Below are positions 36,902-45,844 of a DNA stretch of 64,000 nucleotides, one piece after another (within the stretch, counting starts at the first letter, position 1; every line of letters begins with the position of its first letter). The DNA comes from Herbaspirillum rhizosphaerae (GTDB taxonomy: Bacteria > Pseudomonadota > Gammaproteobacteria > Burkholderiales > Burkholderiaceae_D). The notes beneath the pieces are model-generated. The model was given only the letters and a program-made list of their open reading frames with translations. It was not told the DNA's origin and did no database searches. A program made the position numbers and the translations under genes. Location: the NCBI RefSeq assembly GCF_001189965.1, contig NZ_LFLU01000001.1, forward strand, positions 186,001 through 250,000. The letters are read 5' to 3'.

Positions 36902-39664
36902 TTATTGCCAGCCGTAGCGGTTGGTGTACCACTTCTTCATCAGCTGGATCAGCGCACCGTAAGCGATCAGGATCGCCAGCAGCCACGGGAAGTAGCTCAG
37001 CGGCAGGGCCTGCAGCTTGAAGTAGCTGGCCAGCGGCGACATCGGCAGGATGATGCCGATACACATGATGATCAGCGTCATGCCCATCAGCGGCCACGAG
37101 GCGCGGCTCTGGATGAACGGGATGCGCTTGGTGCGGATCATGTGCACGATCAGCGTTTGCGACAGCAGGCCTTCGATGAACCAGCCCGATTGGAACAGGG
37201 TTTGATGATCCGGCGAATTGGCGCCGAACACGTACCACATCAGGGCAAAGGTGCTGATGTCGAAGATCGAGCTGATCGGACCGAAGAACACCATGAAGCG
37301 GCCGATTTCGCCCGGGTTCCAGCGTTGCGGCTTCTCGAGGAATTCCTTGTCGACGTTGTCGAACGGGATCGAGATCTGCGACACGTCGTACAGCAGGTTT
37401 TGCACCAGCAGATGCAAAGGCAGCATCGGCAGGAAGGGCAGGAAGGCGCTCGCCACCAGCACCGAGAAGACGTTGCCGAAGTTGGAGCTGGCCGTCATCT
37501 TGATGTACTTGAGCATGTTGGCGAAGGTTTTGCGGCCTTCCAGCACGCCTTCTTCCAGCACCATCAGGCTCTTTTCCAGCAGGATCAGATCGGCGGCTTC
37601 CTTGGCGATGTCGACTGCGGTATCGACCGAGATGCCGATGTCGGCCGCGCGCAATGCCGGCGCATCGTTGATGCCGTCGCCCATGAAACCGACCACGTGG
37701 CCCTTGTCGTGCAGCACGCGCACGATGCGTTCCTTGTGAGTCGGGCTGAGCTTGGCGAAGACGGTGGTCTTCTCGACGGCGACGGACAACTCTTCGTCGC
37801 TCATCTTTTCCACGTGCGAACCGAGCAGCATGCCTTCGACCTCGAGGCCGACTTCGCGGCAGATCTTGGCGGTGACGAGTTCATTGTCGCCGGTCAGGAT
37901 CTTGACGGTGACGCCGTGCGCGCGCAGTGCGGCCAGCGCAGGCTCGGTCGATTCCTTCGGCGGATCGAGGAAAGCGATATAACCGATCAGCACCAGATCC
38001 GATTCATCGGCGACGCTGTAGGTTTCCTTGGTCGGCGGCAGGTCCTTGGCGGCCACGGCCACTACGCGCAGGCCTTCGGAATTCAGGCTGGCGGTGGTTT
38101 CCTTGATCTCCGCCAGCAGTTCCGGCGTGAACGGCACGATCTCGCCGTTGTTGCGTGCATGGGTACAGATCGAGACGATCTCTTCTACCGCGCCTTTGCA
38201 GATCAGTTCATGGTGATCTTCGCGTTCGCTGACCACCACCGACATGCGGCGGCGCTGGAAGTCGAACGGGATTTCATCGACCTTGCGGTAAGCCGAGGCG
38301 ATCGCCATTTCGCGTTGCAGTTCGGCGTGTTCCAGCACGGCGACGTCGAGCAGGTTCTTCAGGCCGGTCTGGTAGAAGCTGTTCAGGTAGGCGTATTGCA
38401 GCACTTCGTCGTTGGGCTCGCCGAGGATGCCGGTGTGGCGTTCCAGGAAAATCTTGTCCTGCGTCAGCGTGCCGGTCTTGTCGGTGCACAGCACGTCCAT
38501 CGCGCCGAAGTTCTGGATCGCGTCCAGACGCTTGACGATGACCTTCTTGCGCGACAAGGCGACCGCGCCCTTGGCCAGCGTCGAGGTGACGATCATCGGC
38601 AGCATTTCCGGCGTCAGGCCGACCGCGATCGACAGGCCGAACAGGAAGGCTTCGACCCAGTCGCCCTTGGTGAAACCGTTGATGAAGAACACGATCGGCG
38701 TCATCACCAGCATGAAGCGGATCAGCAGCCAGCTGACCTTGTTCACGCCGGACTGGAATGCCGTCGGTGTACGGTCGGTGGCGGTGACGCGCTCAGCCAG
38801 CGCGCCGAAGTAGGTGCGCTTGCCGGTGGTCAGGACCACGGCAGTGGCCGAGCCGCTGACCACGTTGGTGCCCATGAAGCAGAGGTTGTCGAGTTCCAGC
38901 GGGTTGCTGGCGTCGACGCCGCGATGCTCGGCGAACTTTTCCACCGGTAGCGATTCGCCGGTCATGGCGGCCTGGCTGATGAACAAGTCCTTGGCCGACA
39001 GCAGGCGCAGGTCGGCCGGAATCATGTCGCCGGCGGACAGTTGCACGATGTCGCCCGGGACCAGTTTCTTGATCGGCAGCTCAATGCGCTTGGCGCCCTT
39101 GGGATGCAGCGTGACGTCGAAGTAGCGCTGCGCTTCTTCGGCGATGTCGGCGACGATGTCGTGGCGGATCACGGTCGCGGTGTTGCTGACCATTTCCTTG
39201 AGCTTGTCGGCGGCCGTGTTGGAACGCGACTCCTGCACGAAGCGCATCAGCGTCGACACGACGACCATGGTGCCGATCACGATGGCGGCCTTCATGTCTT
39301 CGGTGTAGTACGACACGGCGGCGAGCACGGTCAGCAGCAGGTTGAACGGGTTCTTGTAGCAGTGCCACAGATGGACCCACCAGGTCAGCGGTTTTTCGTG
39401 TTCGACTTCATTCGGGCCGACTTCGGCGCGGATGGCGTCGGCTTCCTGCTCGGTCAGGCCGTCGGTGCGGGAGCCCAGGCTTTTCAGCAGTTCGGACAGC
39501 TCGGTTTGGGAGGCGCTCACCAGGCTTTGCGCCACGGTTTGGGGGACTTCCTTGGTGGTCGGCGAGCTGCGGAACATGTCCACGCCGAGACGGCGGAAAT
39601 GGCGATCCATGCCGCGTGCACGGATGAAGCTAGCGAAGGTTTCTTTCAACAGATCCAGATTCAT
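36902..39664 (-). CDS. mgtA: Magnesium-translocating P-type ATPase
   Basis: Inner-membrane Mg2+ importer of 920 residues, P3B type. The phosphorylated Asp395 is in CTDKTGTLTQD. Other hallmarks are GESLPVEKF in the actuator domain, the hinge GDGINDAPALRAADIGISVD, and SIAVGLTPEMLPMIV with the PEM sequence of MgtA-type helix 4. About ten membrane helices fit. The N-terminus (1-60) is basic. The gene is preceded by an unusually long region (39665-40279) with a strong promoter far upstream and several hairpins, suggesting leader-mediated control as known for enterobacterial mgtA. Confidence 0.96.
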   Translation of the reverse strand: MNLDLLKETFASFIRARGMDRHFRRLGVDMFRSSPTTKEVPQTVAQSLVSASQTELSELLKSLGSRTDGLTEQEADAIRAEVGPNEVEHEKPLTWWVHLWHCYKNPFNLLLTVLAAVSYYTEDMKAAIVIGTMVVVSTLMRFVQESRSNTAADKLKEMVSNTATVIRHDIVADIAEEAQRYFDVTLHPKGAKRIELPIKKLVPGDIVQLSAGDMIPADLRLLSAKDLFISQAAMTGESLPVEKFAEHRGVDASNPLELDNLCFMGTNVVSGSATAVVLTTGKRTYFGALAERVTATDRTPTAFQSGVNKVSWLLIRFMLVMTPIVFFINGFTKGDWVEAFLFGLSIAVGLTPEMLPMIVTSTLAKGAVALSRKKVIVKRLDAIQNFGAMDVLCTDKTGTLTQDKIFLERHTGILGEPNDEVLQYAYLNSFYQTGLKNLLDVAVLEHAELQREMAIASAYRKVDEIPFDFQRRRMSVVVSEREDHHELICKGAVEEIVSICTHARNNGEIVPFTPELLAEIKETTASLNSEGLRVVAVAAKDLPPTKETYSVADESDLVLIGYIAFLDPPKESTEPALAALRAHGVTVKILTGDNELVTAKICREVGLEVEGMLLGSHVEKMSDEELSVAVEKTTVFAKLSPTHKERIVRVLHDKGHVVGFMGDGINDAPALRAADIGISVDTAVDIAKEAADLILLEKSLMVLEEGVLEGRKTFANMLKYIKMTASSNFGNVFSVLVASAFLPFLPMLPLHLLVQNLLYDVSQISIPFDNVDKEFLEKPQRWNPGEIGRFMVFFGPISSIFDISTFALMWYVFGANSPDHQTLFQSGWFIEGLLSQTLIVHMIRTKRIPFIQSRASWPLMGMTLIIMCIGIILPMSPLASYFKLQALPLSYFPWLLAILIAYGALIQLMKKWYTNRYGWQ

Positions 39665-40249
39665 GATGAAGCTCTTTTTCTTTGCAACAGTTTGCAGTAC
39701 TGGGCCGGACAGCGCGCGGCAGTCCGGTTCGTGCAGTCATCGAAGGGGAAAAATGAGAAAGCGTCAAACTGTAACGAATCCTCCTGACATATCGATGACA
39801 GCGATGGCAGAGACGCCATTAATTCGGAAGTAGAGGGGGCATAAGGACTCCGCAGGTTAAGGTTGCGAAGCCGCTTTCGTCGACATCTGTTCTGCTGACG
39901 GCATGGACCGTCCACACCATACCAGTGACGGTCGGCCATGAACGGATTCTTCCCGGTAGGTGTGGTGTTGAAAAAACACGCACTGCCGGAAAAGCGCTGC
40001 GCCACGGGATCGGCAACGGCGCAAACGCCAATTGCCGCGCCCGCAAGGAGGCGCGTCAGTCTGTGTTGTCTGGTGGTAAGGACATGCGCCTGAAGCGGCG
40101 GATGCCGAATGCCATCATCTGCTCATGCAAGATGACGGCAGGGAGAAGTCCTGCGTTATCTTGCCGAGGCGAGCCGGGACATTTCCCGGCAACAACTATC
40201 ACTCGAACAAGTGCCCATGAAAGGGACTCCATAAAATAAGAACGGGCGG
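39665..40249 (-). ncRNA. Candidate structured 5' leader of mgtA
   Basis: If transcription starts at the promoter at 40250-40279, about 580 nt precede the mgtA start. The leader contains a perfect 7-bp hairpin with a 4-base loop (40173-40190), a long hairpin of about 14 bp with one bulge (40127-40164), and another with 7-bp arms (GACCGTC 39906-39912, GACGGTC 39927-39933). A 58-codon open frame begins at 40232, only about 11 nt into the transcript, and ends at 40056, covering the two first hairpins. It has no ribosome binding site. This arrangement recalls leader-peptide control but is not a recognised riboswitch class. Confidence 0.5.
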
Positions 40250-40279
40250 ATTCTAACCCCGGGCTTTCGGCATGGTCAA
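40250..40279 (-). promoter_or_regulatory. Distal mgtA promoter
   Basis: On the minus strand TTGACC (40274-40279) and TAGAAT (40250-40255) are separated by 18 bp, each matching 5 of 6 consensus bases. It is the best sigma-70 match seen upstream of mgtA and lies almost 590 bases before the coding start. Confidence 0.6.
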
Positions 40280-40441
40280 GGCCATTTAACAACAATTACA
40301 TATGGCGAATCGATTCAGGAACCGGTTCAGATGGCGCGCCGGTTGTGCACTGCGGCACATGCCGCCTCGAAACTGTCCTTGTTTTATGTAGTTGGCGGCC
40401 TATACTCAAATCATAAAGAAAACATGTAGGAGACAAAAATC
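40280..40441. other. Space between the mgtA promoter and the small membrane protein gene
   Basis: Contains short palindromes such as GAATCGATTC (near 40308) and AACCGGTT (near 40321), and a likely plus-strand -10 box TATACT at 40401-40406 for the small gene. No other gene is seen. Confidence 0.4.
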
Positions 40442-40624
40442 ATGCCGAATATCGTCACGAATAATCTCATGTTCTTTTTGCCGATGGCGTTTGCCGGGTT
40501 GGTGTTGTTTGGCGAAGTGCCGGTAGCGTCGAAATTTGTGAGGACGGTATTGCGTGGAATCGGTGCCCTGGGTGGGGCACTGATTGCGCTTTTAGTGCTG
40601 GAGGTACTGCCAGTGCTAATTTAA
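40442..40624 (+). CDS. Small two-helix membrane protein, 60 residues
   Basis: A 60-residue protein made almost entirely of two hydrophobic helices (about 8-27 and 38-59) joined by a basic turn (ASKFVRTVLRG), so it is an inner-membrane hairpin. It is likely real because TAGGAG precedes the ATG at suitable distance, a TATACT -10 lies 36 bases upstream, and a strong terminator follows. I do not recognise the family. It is divergent from mgtA; small membrane proteins that modulate MgtA are known in enterobacteria, but any link here is speculation. Confidence 0.7.
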   Translation: MPNIVTNNLMFFLPMAFAGLVLFGEVPVASKFVRTVLRGIGALGGALIALLVLEVLPVLI

Positions 40625-40751
40625 CGAGCTTTCTTGCTCGTTCGCTGCGGATCAAACTCCGATCTGCGGCGGTGGCTGGAACGCCGGAGGGAGTGCGCAT
40701 TTGCATAAATCGACTCCATTGACTCGTCGGGCGTTCCACCTTTGATTGCCG

Positions 40752-40792
40752 AGGCCGTTGCGTCTTCCCTAAGATGACGCGGCGGCCTTTTT
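40752..40792 (+). terminator. Terminator downstream of the small membrane protein gene
   Basis: AGGCCGTTGCGTC (40752-40764) pairs with GACGCGGCGGCCT (40776-40788), 13 bp including two G-U pairs, followed by TTTTT. It separates the small gene from the convergent diguanylate cyclase gene. Confidence 0.85.
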
Positions 40793-40833
40793 ATTTGGGT
40801 AAAGCTTCCCTGTGTCTGGGACGGGCGCACGGA

Positions 40834-41988
40834 TCAATGTCCTTCCACCACCAGGCAATCGCGTCCGCGATCCTTGGCCTGATACATCGCATGGTCGGCG
40901 CGTTGCAGCCACGAATAATGGGCTTCCATATCGCTGTGAAAACTCACCAGTCCGGCGCTGATGGTGCAACCCCACAACATGTTTTCCGCGCTGCGATGCC
41001 GGCGCACCTGCTCGATCAGGCGGGCCGCGAGCACTTCCGCTTCGCGCAAGCTGATGTCCTGCAGGATGACCACGAATTCTTCGCCGCCGTAGCGGCCGAT
41101 GAGATCATCTGCGCGCAGGTTTTCTTTCAGCAGCTGCGCAAAATTCTTCAGTACTTCATCGCCGACCAGATGGCCGTGGGTATCGTTGATGTTCTTGAAG
41201 TGATCGATATCGAGCAGCAGCAGGCATGAGCTGCGCTTCTTCCCGTGGCAGGCCTCGAATTCTTCCATCAGCAAGGATTCCCAGTAGCGCCGGTTGAGCA
41301 GGCCGGTGAGACCGTCTTGCTGGCTGACGGTTTCAAACTCGCGCGAACGCTCCGCCAGTTTTTTCGACATGTCGTAGGTCGATTTTCCCAATGCCAGCGG
41401 ATAGAGCGCCAGCATCGGCAGGCAGGCCACAACGGTGTAGAGGTCGGACTCCGGCGCAAACCGGAACTCGAGCAGCAGCAGGCCAATCAACGCGCCGAAC
41501 ACGCTGCCGAGCAAGCCGCGCAGAAACAGCTTGGTGCCGCCTGCGGCGATATTGTCCATCGACAGCATGGCGAGGATGACCGCGCTCGGCACCAGATTAC
41601 CCTGCATGGCGATGATCCAGAAGCCGCCGAATCCGGTATCGGCGACCAGGTTCATGCGTTCTGTGCGATAAGGGATCTTGCTGTTGAGCGCCACGCGATA
41701 AGCCACGTGCGGCCAGATATAGCCGTGAAAAATCAGCAGCGCCCACAGCGGCCATCCGACCGGATTTTGCAGGAAGCCTGCGGCAACGCAGAAGAAGCCT
41801 ATCGACAAGCCGATGACGCGCAGAATGTAGATGCGTTTGACGAAGCGCACGCCTTTGCCGATCAGTTCTTCCGGCGAAGGCGAATCGCCGAAAGCGCGTT
41901 GCGCCCGCTTGAACGAAAAGAACGATGCCGTTCGCGCACGCGATCTGCCGCTTCGGGAACGGGGTTTGGGTGAGGGCATGGTAAGCAA
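40834..41988 (-). CDS. Diguanylate cyclase with MASE2 membrane sensor
   Basis: Makes cyclic di-GMP from two GTP. The 384-residue protein has a basic N-terminus, an integral-membrane MASE2 domain (about 45-200, multiple helices) and a C-terminal GGDEF domain. The active site is GGEEF in IGRYGGEEFVVILQD. An RxxD inhibitory site (RADD) is placed five residues before it, so product inhibition is expected. The segment LLDIDHFKNINDTHGHLVGD binds the nucleotide. Domain order resembles AdrA/DgcC, which drives cellulose synthesis in enterobacteria. An alternative start lies three codons downstream (41979). Confidence 0.93.
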   Translation of the reverse strand: MLTMPSPKPRSRSGRSRARTASFFSFKRAQRAFGDSPSPEELIGKGVRFVKRIYILRVIGLSIGFFCVAAGFLQNPVGWPLWALLIFHGYIWPHVAYRVALNSKIPYRTERMNLVADTGFGGFWIIAMQGNLVPSAVILAMLSMDNIAAGGTKLFLRGLLGSVFGALIGLLLLEFRFAPESDLYTVVACLPMLALYPLALGKSTYDMSKKLAERSREFETVSQQDGLTGLLNRRYWESLLMEEFEACHGKKRSSCLLLLDIDHFKNINDTHGHLVGDEVLKNFAQLLKENLRADDLIGRYGGEEFVVILQDISLREAEVLAARLIEQVRRHRSAENMLWGCTISAGLVSFHSDMEAHYSWLQRADHAMYQAKDRGRDCLVVEGH

Positions 41989-42198
41989 GGATGTTCGGCG
42001 GCAATAAAGGAATCAAAGGACAAACTGCGGCAGTGCCACGGCGTAACAAATAATGAAGCTGTCACGTAACTTGCGTTGAACCAATATAGCTAGGTTACAA
42101 CATAAGTCGGCGATTCACCAGAATGGGGCGGCAGAATGTAGCCATCAATACCCGCATGGACAGACTTATAATGCCGATTCCTCTCTGATTGGCGCGTT

Positions 42199-43644
42199 AT
42201 GCAGATTTTTAAAGAATTCCGGTCTTTCGCATTCCTCATCACTGCTTCTCTTTCCGCTGTTTGCAGCGTGGCAACGATCTCTGCGGCGACCGCCCAGGAA
42301 CTGCCGCCGGTCATGAACGCGGCGCTCAGGCAGGCCAAAATCCCCGCAAAAAATGTCGGCGTCTTCGTGCAGGAAGTCGATGCTGCACGTCCGATGCTGG
42401 CCTACAACGCAGCGGCGCCGTTCAATCCGGCCTCGGTAATGAAGCTGATCACGACCGACGCTGCGCTGGAGCTGCTGGGGCCGACCTTCAACTGGAAGAC
42501 GCAAGCCTATGTCGAGGGCGTGCTCAACGGCGGCGTGCTGAACGGCGACCTCAGCATCAAAGGCAGCGGTGACCCCAAGCTGGTGATGGAAAACTTCTGG
42601 ATGTTCCTGCGCCAGATCCGCGCCAAGGGCGTGCGCGATATCCGCGGCAACGTGGTGCTGGATCGCAGCGTGTTTGAAGACAACGTCTACGACCCCGCGC
42701 AGTTCGACGGCGATCCGCAAAAGCCGTACAACGTCGGCCCCGACGCCTTGCTGCTGAATTACAAAACCATCGCCTTGCGCTTTCTGCCGGATGAAGTCAC
42801 GGGGCAAGTCAGCGTGACCATGGAGCCGCCGCTGGCCGGCTATACCCTGGCGGCGCCGCGGCTGTCGAAGGAAGCAATCTGCGGCGACTGGCAAGGCAAG
42901 CTGCAAGCCGACGTCGGCGTCAGTGCGGCGGGGTTCAATGGCAGCTATCCTGCAGCTTGCGGAGAAAAGGTCTGGTACATCCATCCTTACCGGATGAATT
43001 CGACCCAGTATTTCGGCGGCGTGCTGCGCCAGATGTGGAGCGAACTGGGCGGCACCATTTCCGGCAGGGTGGTGCCGGGCAACGTGGCGCCGGTTGCGCG
43101 TCTGTTCGCGGAATGGCAATCGCCGGCGGTGCCGGAAGTCATTCGCGATATCAACAAATACAGCAACAACGTGATGGCGCGCCAGCTCTTGCTGACCATC
43201 GGTGCACAGGCGTCGCAAGCGCCCGGCAGCACCGAGCGTGGCGCGCGCGCGATCCGCAGCTGGCTGTCCGGCAAAGGCATCGGCGCCGATGAACTGGTGA
43301 TCGAAAACGGCGCCGGCTTGTCGCGCAATGAGCGGGTCGCGCCGAACACGCTGGGGCAGGTGCTGGTGGCGGCGTATCACTCGCCGGTGATGCCGGAATA
43401 CATCGCGTCCATGCCGCTGGTCGGCTATGACGGCACCATGCGCAAGCGCCTGCGCAGTGAAGGCGTGGCGGGGCAGGCGCATATCAAGACCGGTTCGCTC
43501 AACGATGTGCGTTCGGTCGCCGGTTTCGTGCAGGCCGAGTCGGGAAAGATGTATGTCGTGGTATGCCTGATCAATCATCCCAATGCACCGTTCGGCCAGG
43601 CCGCACAGGATGCGCTGTTGCAGTGGGTGTTTGAGAAAGGCTAG
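42199..43644 (+). CDS. dacB: D-alanyl-D-alanine carboxypeptidase/endopeptidase (PBP4)
   Basis: Periplasmic class C penicillin-binding protein of 481 residues. A signal peptide (about 1-32, ends ATAQ) precedes the catalytic SxxK motif with Ser79 and Lys82 in PASVMKLIT. The SxN motif is in INKYSNNVMARQ and the KTG motif in HIKTGSLNDVRSVAGF. The long insert between SxxK and SxN is typical of PBP4. It removes terminal D-Ala or splits cross-links in peptidoglycan. A strong terminator follows. Confidence 0.94.
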   Translation: MQIFKEFRSFAFLITASLSAVCSVATISAATAQELPPVMNAALRQAKIPAKNVGVFVQEVDAARPMLAYNAAAPFNPASVMKLITTDAALELLGPTFNWKTQAYVEGVLNGGVLNGDLSIKGSGDPKLVMENFWMFLRQIRAKGVRDIRGNVVLDRSVFEDNVYDPAQFDGDPQKPYNVGPDALLLNYKTIALRFLPDEVTGQVSVTMEPPLAGYTLAAPRLSKEAICGDWQGKLQADVGVSAAGFNGSYPAACGEKVWYIHPYRMNSTQYFGGVLRQMWSELGGTISGRVVPGNVAPVARLFAEWQSPAVPEVIRDINKYSNNVMARQLLLTIGAQASQAPGSTERGARAIRSWLSGKGIGADELVIENGAGLSRNERVAPNTLGQVLVAAYHSPVMPEYIASMPLVGYDGTMRKRLRSEGVAGQAHIKTGSLNDVRSVAGFVQAESGKMYVVVCLINHPNAPFGQAAQDALLQWVFEKG

Positions 43645-43677
43645 CGCGGTGCTTAGTGCTTGATGCACCTTGATATG

Positions 43678-43714
43678 ACCGCCCTCATTCGCGATGGAAG
43701 AGGGCGGTTTTTTT
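43678..43714 (+). terminator. Terminator of dacB
   Basis: ACCGCCCTC (43678-43686) pairs perfectly with GAGGGCGGT (43700-43708) over a 13-base loop, followed by a run of seven T (43708-43714). Confidence 0.9.
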
Positions 43715-43717
43715 CGG

Positions 43718-44218
43718 TCAGAGCATCAGCGGGCGGTCGGACAGCTGGTTCCTGTGCTTGTCCTGATCGGGGAAATGCTCGGCAAGCAAGGCGTTGAGCT
43801 GCGTCAATGCCTGCAGCAGGCTGTCGTGATATTTCTTCCCCGCAAAGCCGCGCGTCATGGTCTGGCACACGGCGTGCCAGTCGTCGCGTTTGAGCACTTT
43901 GTCGACGGTCCGGTCAGGCAGGATCTCGACCTTGTGATCGGCGACATTGATGTAGATCAGGATGCCGCAGTTCTCTTCCGTATCCCATATCCGATAGTGT
44001 GAAAACAGTTCGTGCGCACGGGCGCGCGACGATTCGCCGCGCAACACGGCGCTCAGCGGCAGGGCGGCCTCGACGATGCAGCGGATTTCTGCGCGGTGCT
44101 GTTTTTCGCCGGCGGCGATGCCCGCTTGCACGGCCTGCAGGGTGGCGCGGGGAAACAGCTTGCGCGCCTGGCTGCGTGTGCCGAAGAGATGCCTGAGCAG
44201 GCGATTGAATTGAGCCAT
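43718..44218 (-). CDS. TPM-domain protein, cytoplasmic or membrane-associated
   Basis: A 166-residue protein with a TPM (YgcG/Psb32-like) domain: GEKQHRAEIRCIVEAALPL, RAHELFSHYRIWDTEENCGILIYINVADHKVEILPD and a final TRGFAGKKYHDSLLQAL. It has no signal peptide, unlike the neighbouring TPM protein, so it probably faces the cytosol. The start overlaps the stop of the preceding TPM gene by one base (TAATG), indicating coupling. The function of TPM domains is poorly defined. Confidence 0.85.
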   Translation of the reverse strand: MAQFNRLLRHLFGTRSQARKLFPRATLQAVQAGIAAGEKQHRAEIRCIVEAALPLSAVLRGESSRARAHELFSHYRIWDTEENCGILIYINVADHKVEILPDRTVDKVLKRDDWHAVCQTMTRGFAGKKYHDSLLQALTQLNALLAEHFPDQDKHRNQLSDRPLML

Positions 44219-45060
44219 TACCAGTCTCCCGAGGCGCCGCCGCCGTCAAAGCTGCCACCGCCGCCCGAAAATCCACCGCCCGAGCCTGATCCGCCGCCAA
44301 AACCGCCGCCGCTGCTGAAACCGCCGCTGCGGCCGCCACGGCTCTGAACGGCATCGCTCAGGATGCTGCCGATGATGACGCCTGCGGTGTGGCCCCAGTC
44401 GTTGCTGTTGAGGTTGTTGCGGGGACGGCGGCGTGCAAACATGATGACGCCGAAAAAGATCGCCAGGAATACGACTACGGCAATCAGCTCAATCCAGCCG
44501 TCATCCTCTTGCGCGGCAGCCTGCCTGGCTTTTTCTGCCGCCGGCAGATGTTCTTCGTCCAGCAGGCTGGTCAGCGCAGAAACGCCCGCGGCGAGGCCGC
44601 CGTAGTAGTCGTTCTGGCGGAAGTGCGGGGCGATGACGTCTTCCAGTATGCGTTTCGATTTTGCATCCGTCAGGCTGCCCTGCACGCCGCGTCCGGCTTC
44701 GATGCGCAGGCGGCGCAGCGCCTTGCTGTTGTCTTTGGCAACGATCAGGATGACGCCGTCGTCGATGCCTTTGCGGCCGAGCTTCCAGGCATCGGCGACG
44801 CGGATGCCGTATTGCTCAATGGCTTCCGGCGCGGTGCTGGAAATCAGCAGGACGGCGATCTGGCTGCCGGTGCGTGTTTCATATTCGGCGAGCACCTGAT
44901 CCAGAGCGCTGCGTTGCTGCTCCTGCAGCATGTGCGCCTGATCGATCACGTGCGAGCTCAGCGCCGGGACGGCGACGAAATCCTGCGCGCCGGCCGGTTG
45001 CAGGAAGCTGGCGAGCAGGATGCTCAGGAAGAACGCGGGAAGGGCGCGAAAAAACGGCAT
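44218..45060 (-). CDS. YgcG-family TPM-domain membrane protein
   Basis: A 280-residue protein with a signal peptide (about 1-24, ends PAGA), a periplasmic TPM domain (about 32-155, with VIDQAHMLQEQQRSALDQVL, GSQIAVLLISST and RRLRIEAGRGVQGSLTD), a membrane helix near 185-203 and a glycine/serine-rich C-terminus (about 238-280). This is the standard YgcG layout. It lies between lemA and the second TPM gene. LemA-TPM operons are widespread, but the joint role is unknown; envelope stress or repair has been suggested for relatives. Confidence 0.88.
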   Translation of the reverse strand: MPFFRALPAFFLSILLASFLQPAGAQDFVAVPALSSHVIDQAHMLQEQQRSALDQVLAEYETRTGSQIAVLLISSTAPEAIEQYGIRVADAWKLGRKGIDDGVILIVAKDNSKALRRLRIEAGRGVQGSLTDAKSKRILEDVIAPHFRQNDYYGGLAAGVSALTSLLDEEHLPAAEKARQAAAQEDDGWIELIAVVVFLAIFFGVIMFARRRPRNNLNSNDWGHTAGVIIGSILSDAVQSRGGRSGGFSSGGGFGGGSGSGGGFSGGGGSFDGGGASGDW

Positions 45061-45076
45061 AGGGAAACTTACCGGC

Positions 45077-45670
45077 TTACTTGCCGAAGTTGACGGCAGG
45101 CGCGGTGGAGATCGCCTTTTCGTTCTCAACCGTGAAGGACGGCTTGACCGCATAGCTGAAAAGCTTGGCGGTGATGTTGGTCGGGAAGCTGCGCGCCAGC
45201 ACGTTGTACTCCTGCACCGAAGCGATGTAGCGCTGACGGGCTACGGTGATGCGGTTTTCGGTGCCTTCCAGTTGCGATTGCAGATCGCGGAAGCTGGTGT
45301 CGGCCTTGAGTTGCGGATAGTTTTCCGACACCGCCATCAGGCGCGACAAGGCGGACGACAACTGGCCCTGCACCTGCTGGAATTTGTTGAAGGCTTCAGG
45401 ATTGTTCAGCACTTCCGGCGTGATCTGGAAGCTGGTGGCGGCGGCGCGCGCCTGGGTCACGGCTTCCAGCGTGTCTTTCTCGTGCGCGGCATAACCCTTG
45501 ACGGTATTGACGAGATTGGGAATCAGGTCGGCGCGGCGCTGGTATTGGTTGACGACTTCACCCCAGGCGGCCTTGGTGGCTTCATCCTTGGCCTGGAAGT
45601 CGTTGTAGCCGCAGCTGCTCAGGGTCAAGACGGAAGCGGCGATTGCCAGCCATGCGAACCATTTTTTCAT
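45077..45670 (-). CDS. lemA: LemA family lipoprotein
   Basis: A 197-residue LemA protein. The N-terminal lipobox LSSC (Cys about residue 21) suggests lipid anchoring. The core YNDFQAKDEATKAAWGEVVNQYQRRADLIPNLVN and the C-terminal SFPTNITAKLF are family hallmarks; the structure is a helical bundle facing the periplasm. The ATG at 45670 is preferred over longer readings because the lipoprotein signal begins there. It is first in the lemA-ygcG-TPM operon, 16 bases before the next gene. Confidence 0.93.
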   Translation of the reverse strand: MKKWFAWLAIAASVLTLSSCGYNDFQAKDEATKAAWGEVVNQYQRRADLIPNLVNTVKGYAAHEKDTLEAVTQARAAATSFQITPEVLNNPEAFNKFQQVQGQLSSALSRLMAVSENYPQLKADTSFRDLQSQLEGTENRITVARQRYIASVQEYNVLARSFPTNITAKLFSYAVKPSFTVENEKAISTAPAVNFGK

Positions 45671-45844
45671 TGTATTTCTCTCGAAAATTAACACATTCGC
45701 TACTGTGATCAGTCCTTGGATGGGCGTCAAGCATTGCGGTGAAATCGCGGCGAAATTGCACCCAGCGACGCCCCGAATACCGGGTTTCCGGTGCGGCCGC
45801 GTTACAATGTCGCATCTTTGCCTATTCAAGCTCTAAGGTTTACC

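Noticed and set aside
36392-38950. An 852-codon open frame antisense to mgtA
   Set aside because: Same reason: the mgtA frame contains all family motifs, and the antisense product shows only repetitive HQDD-type composition.
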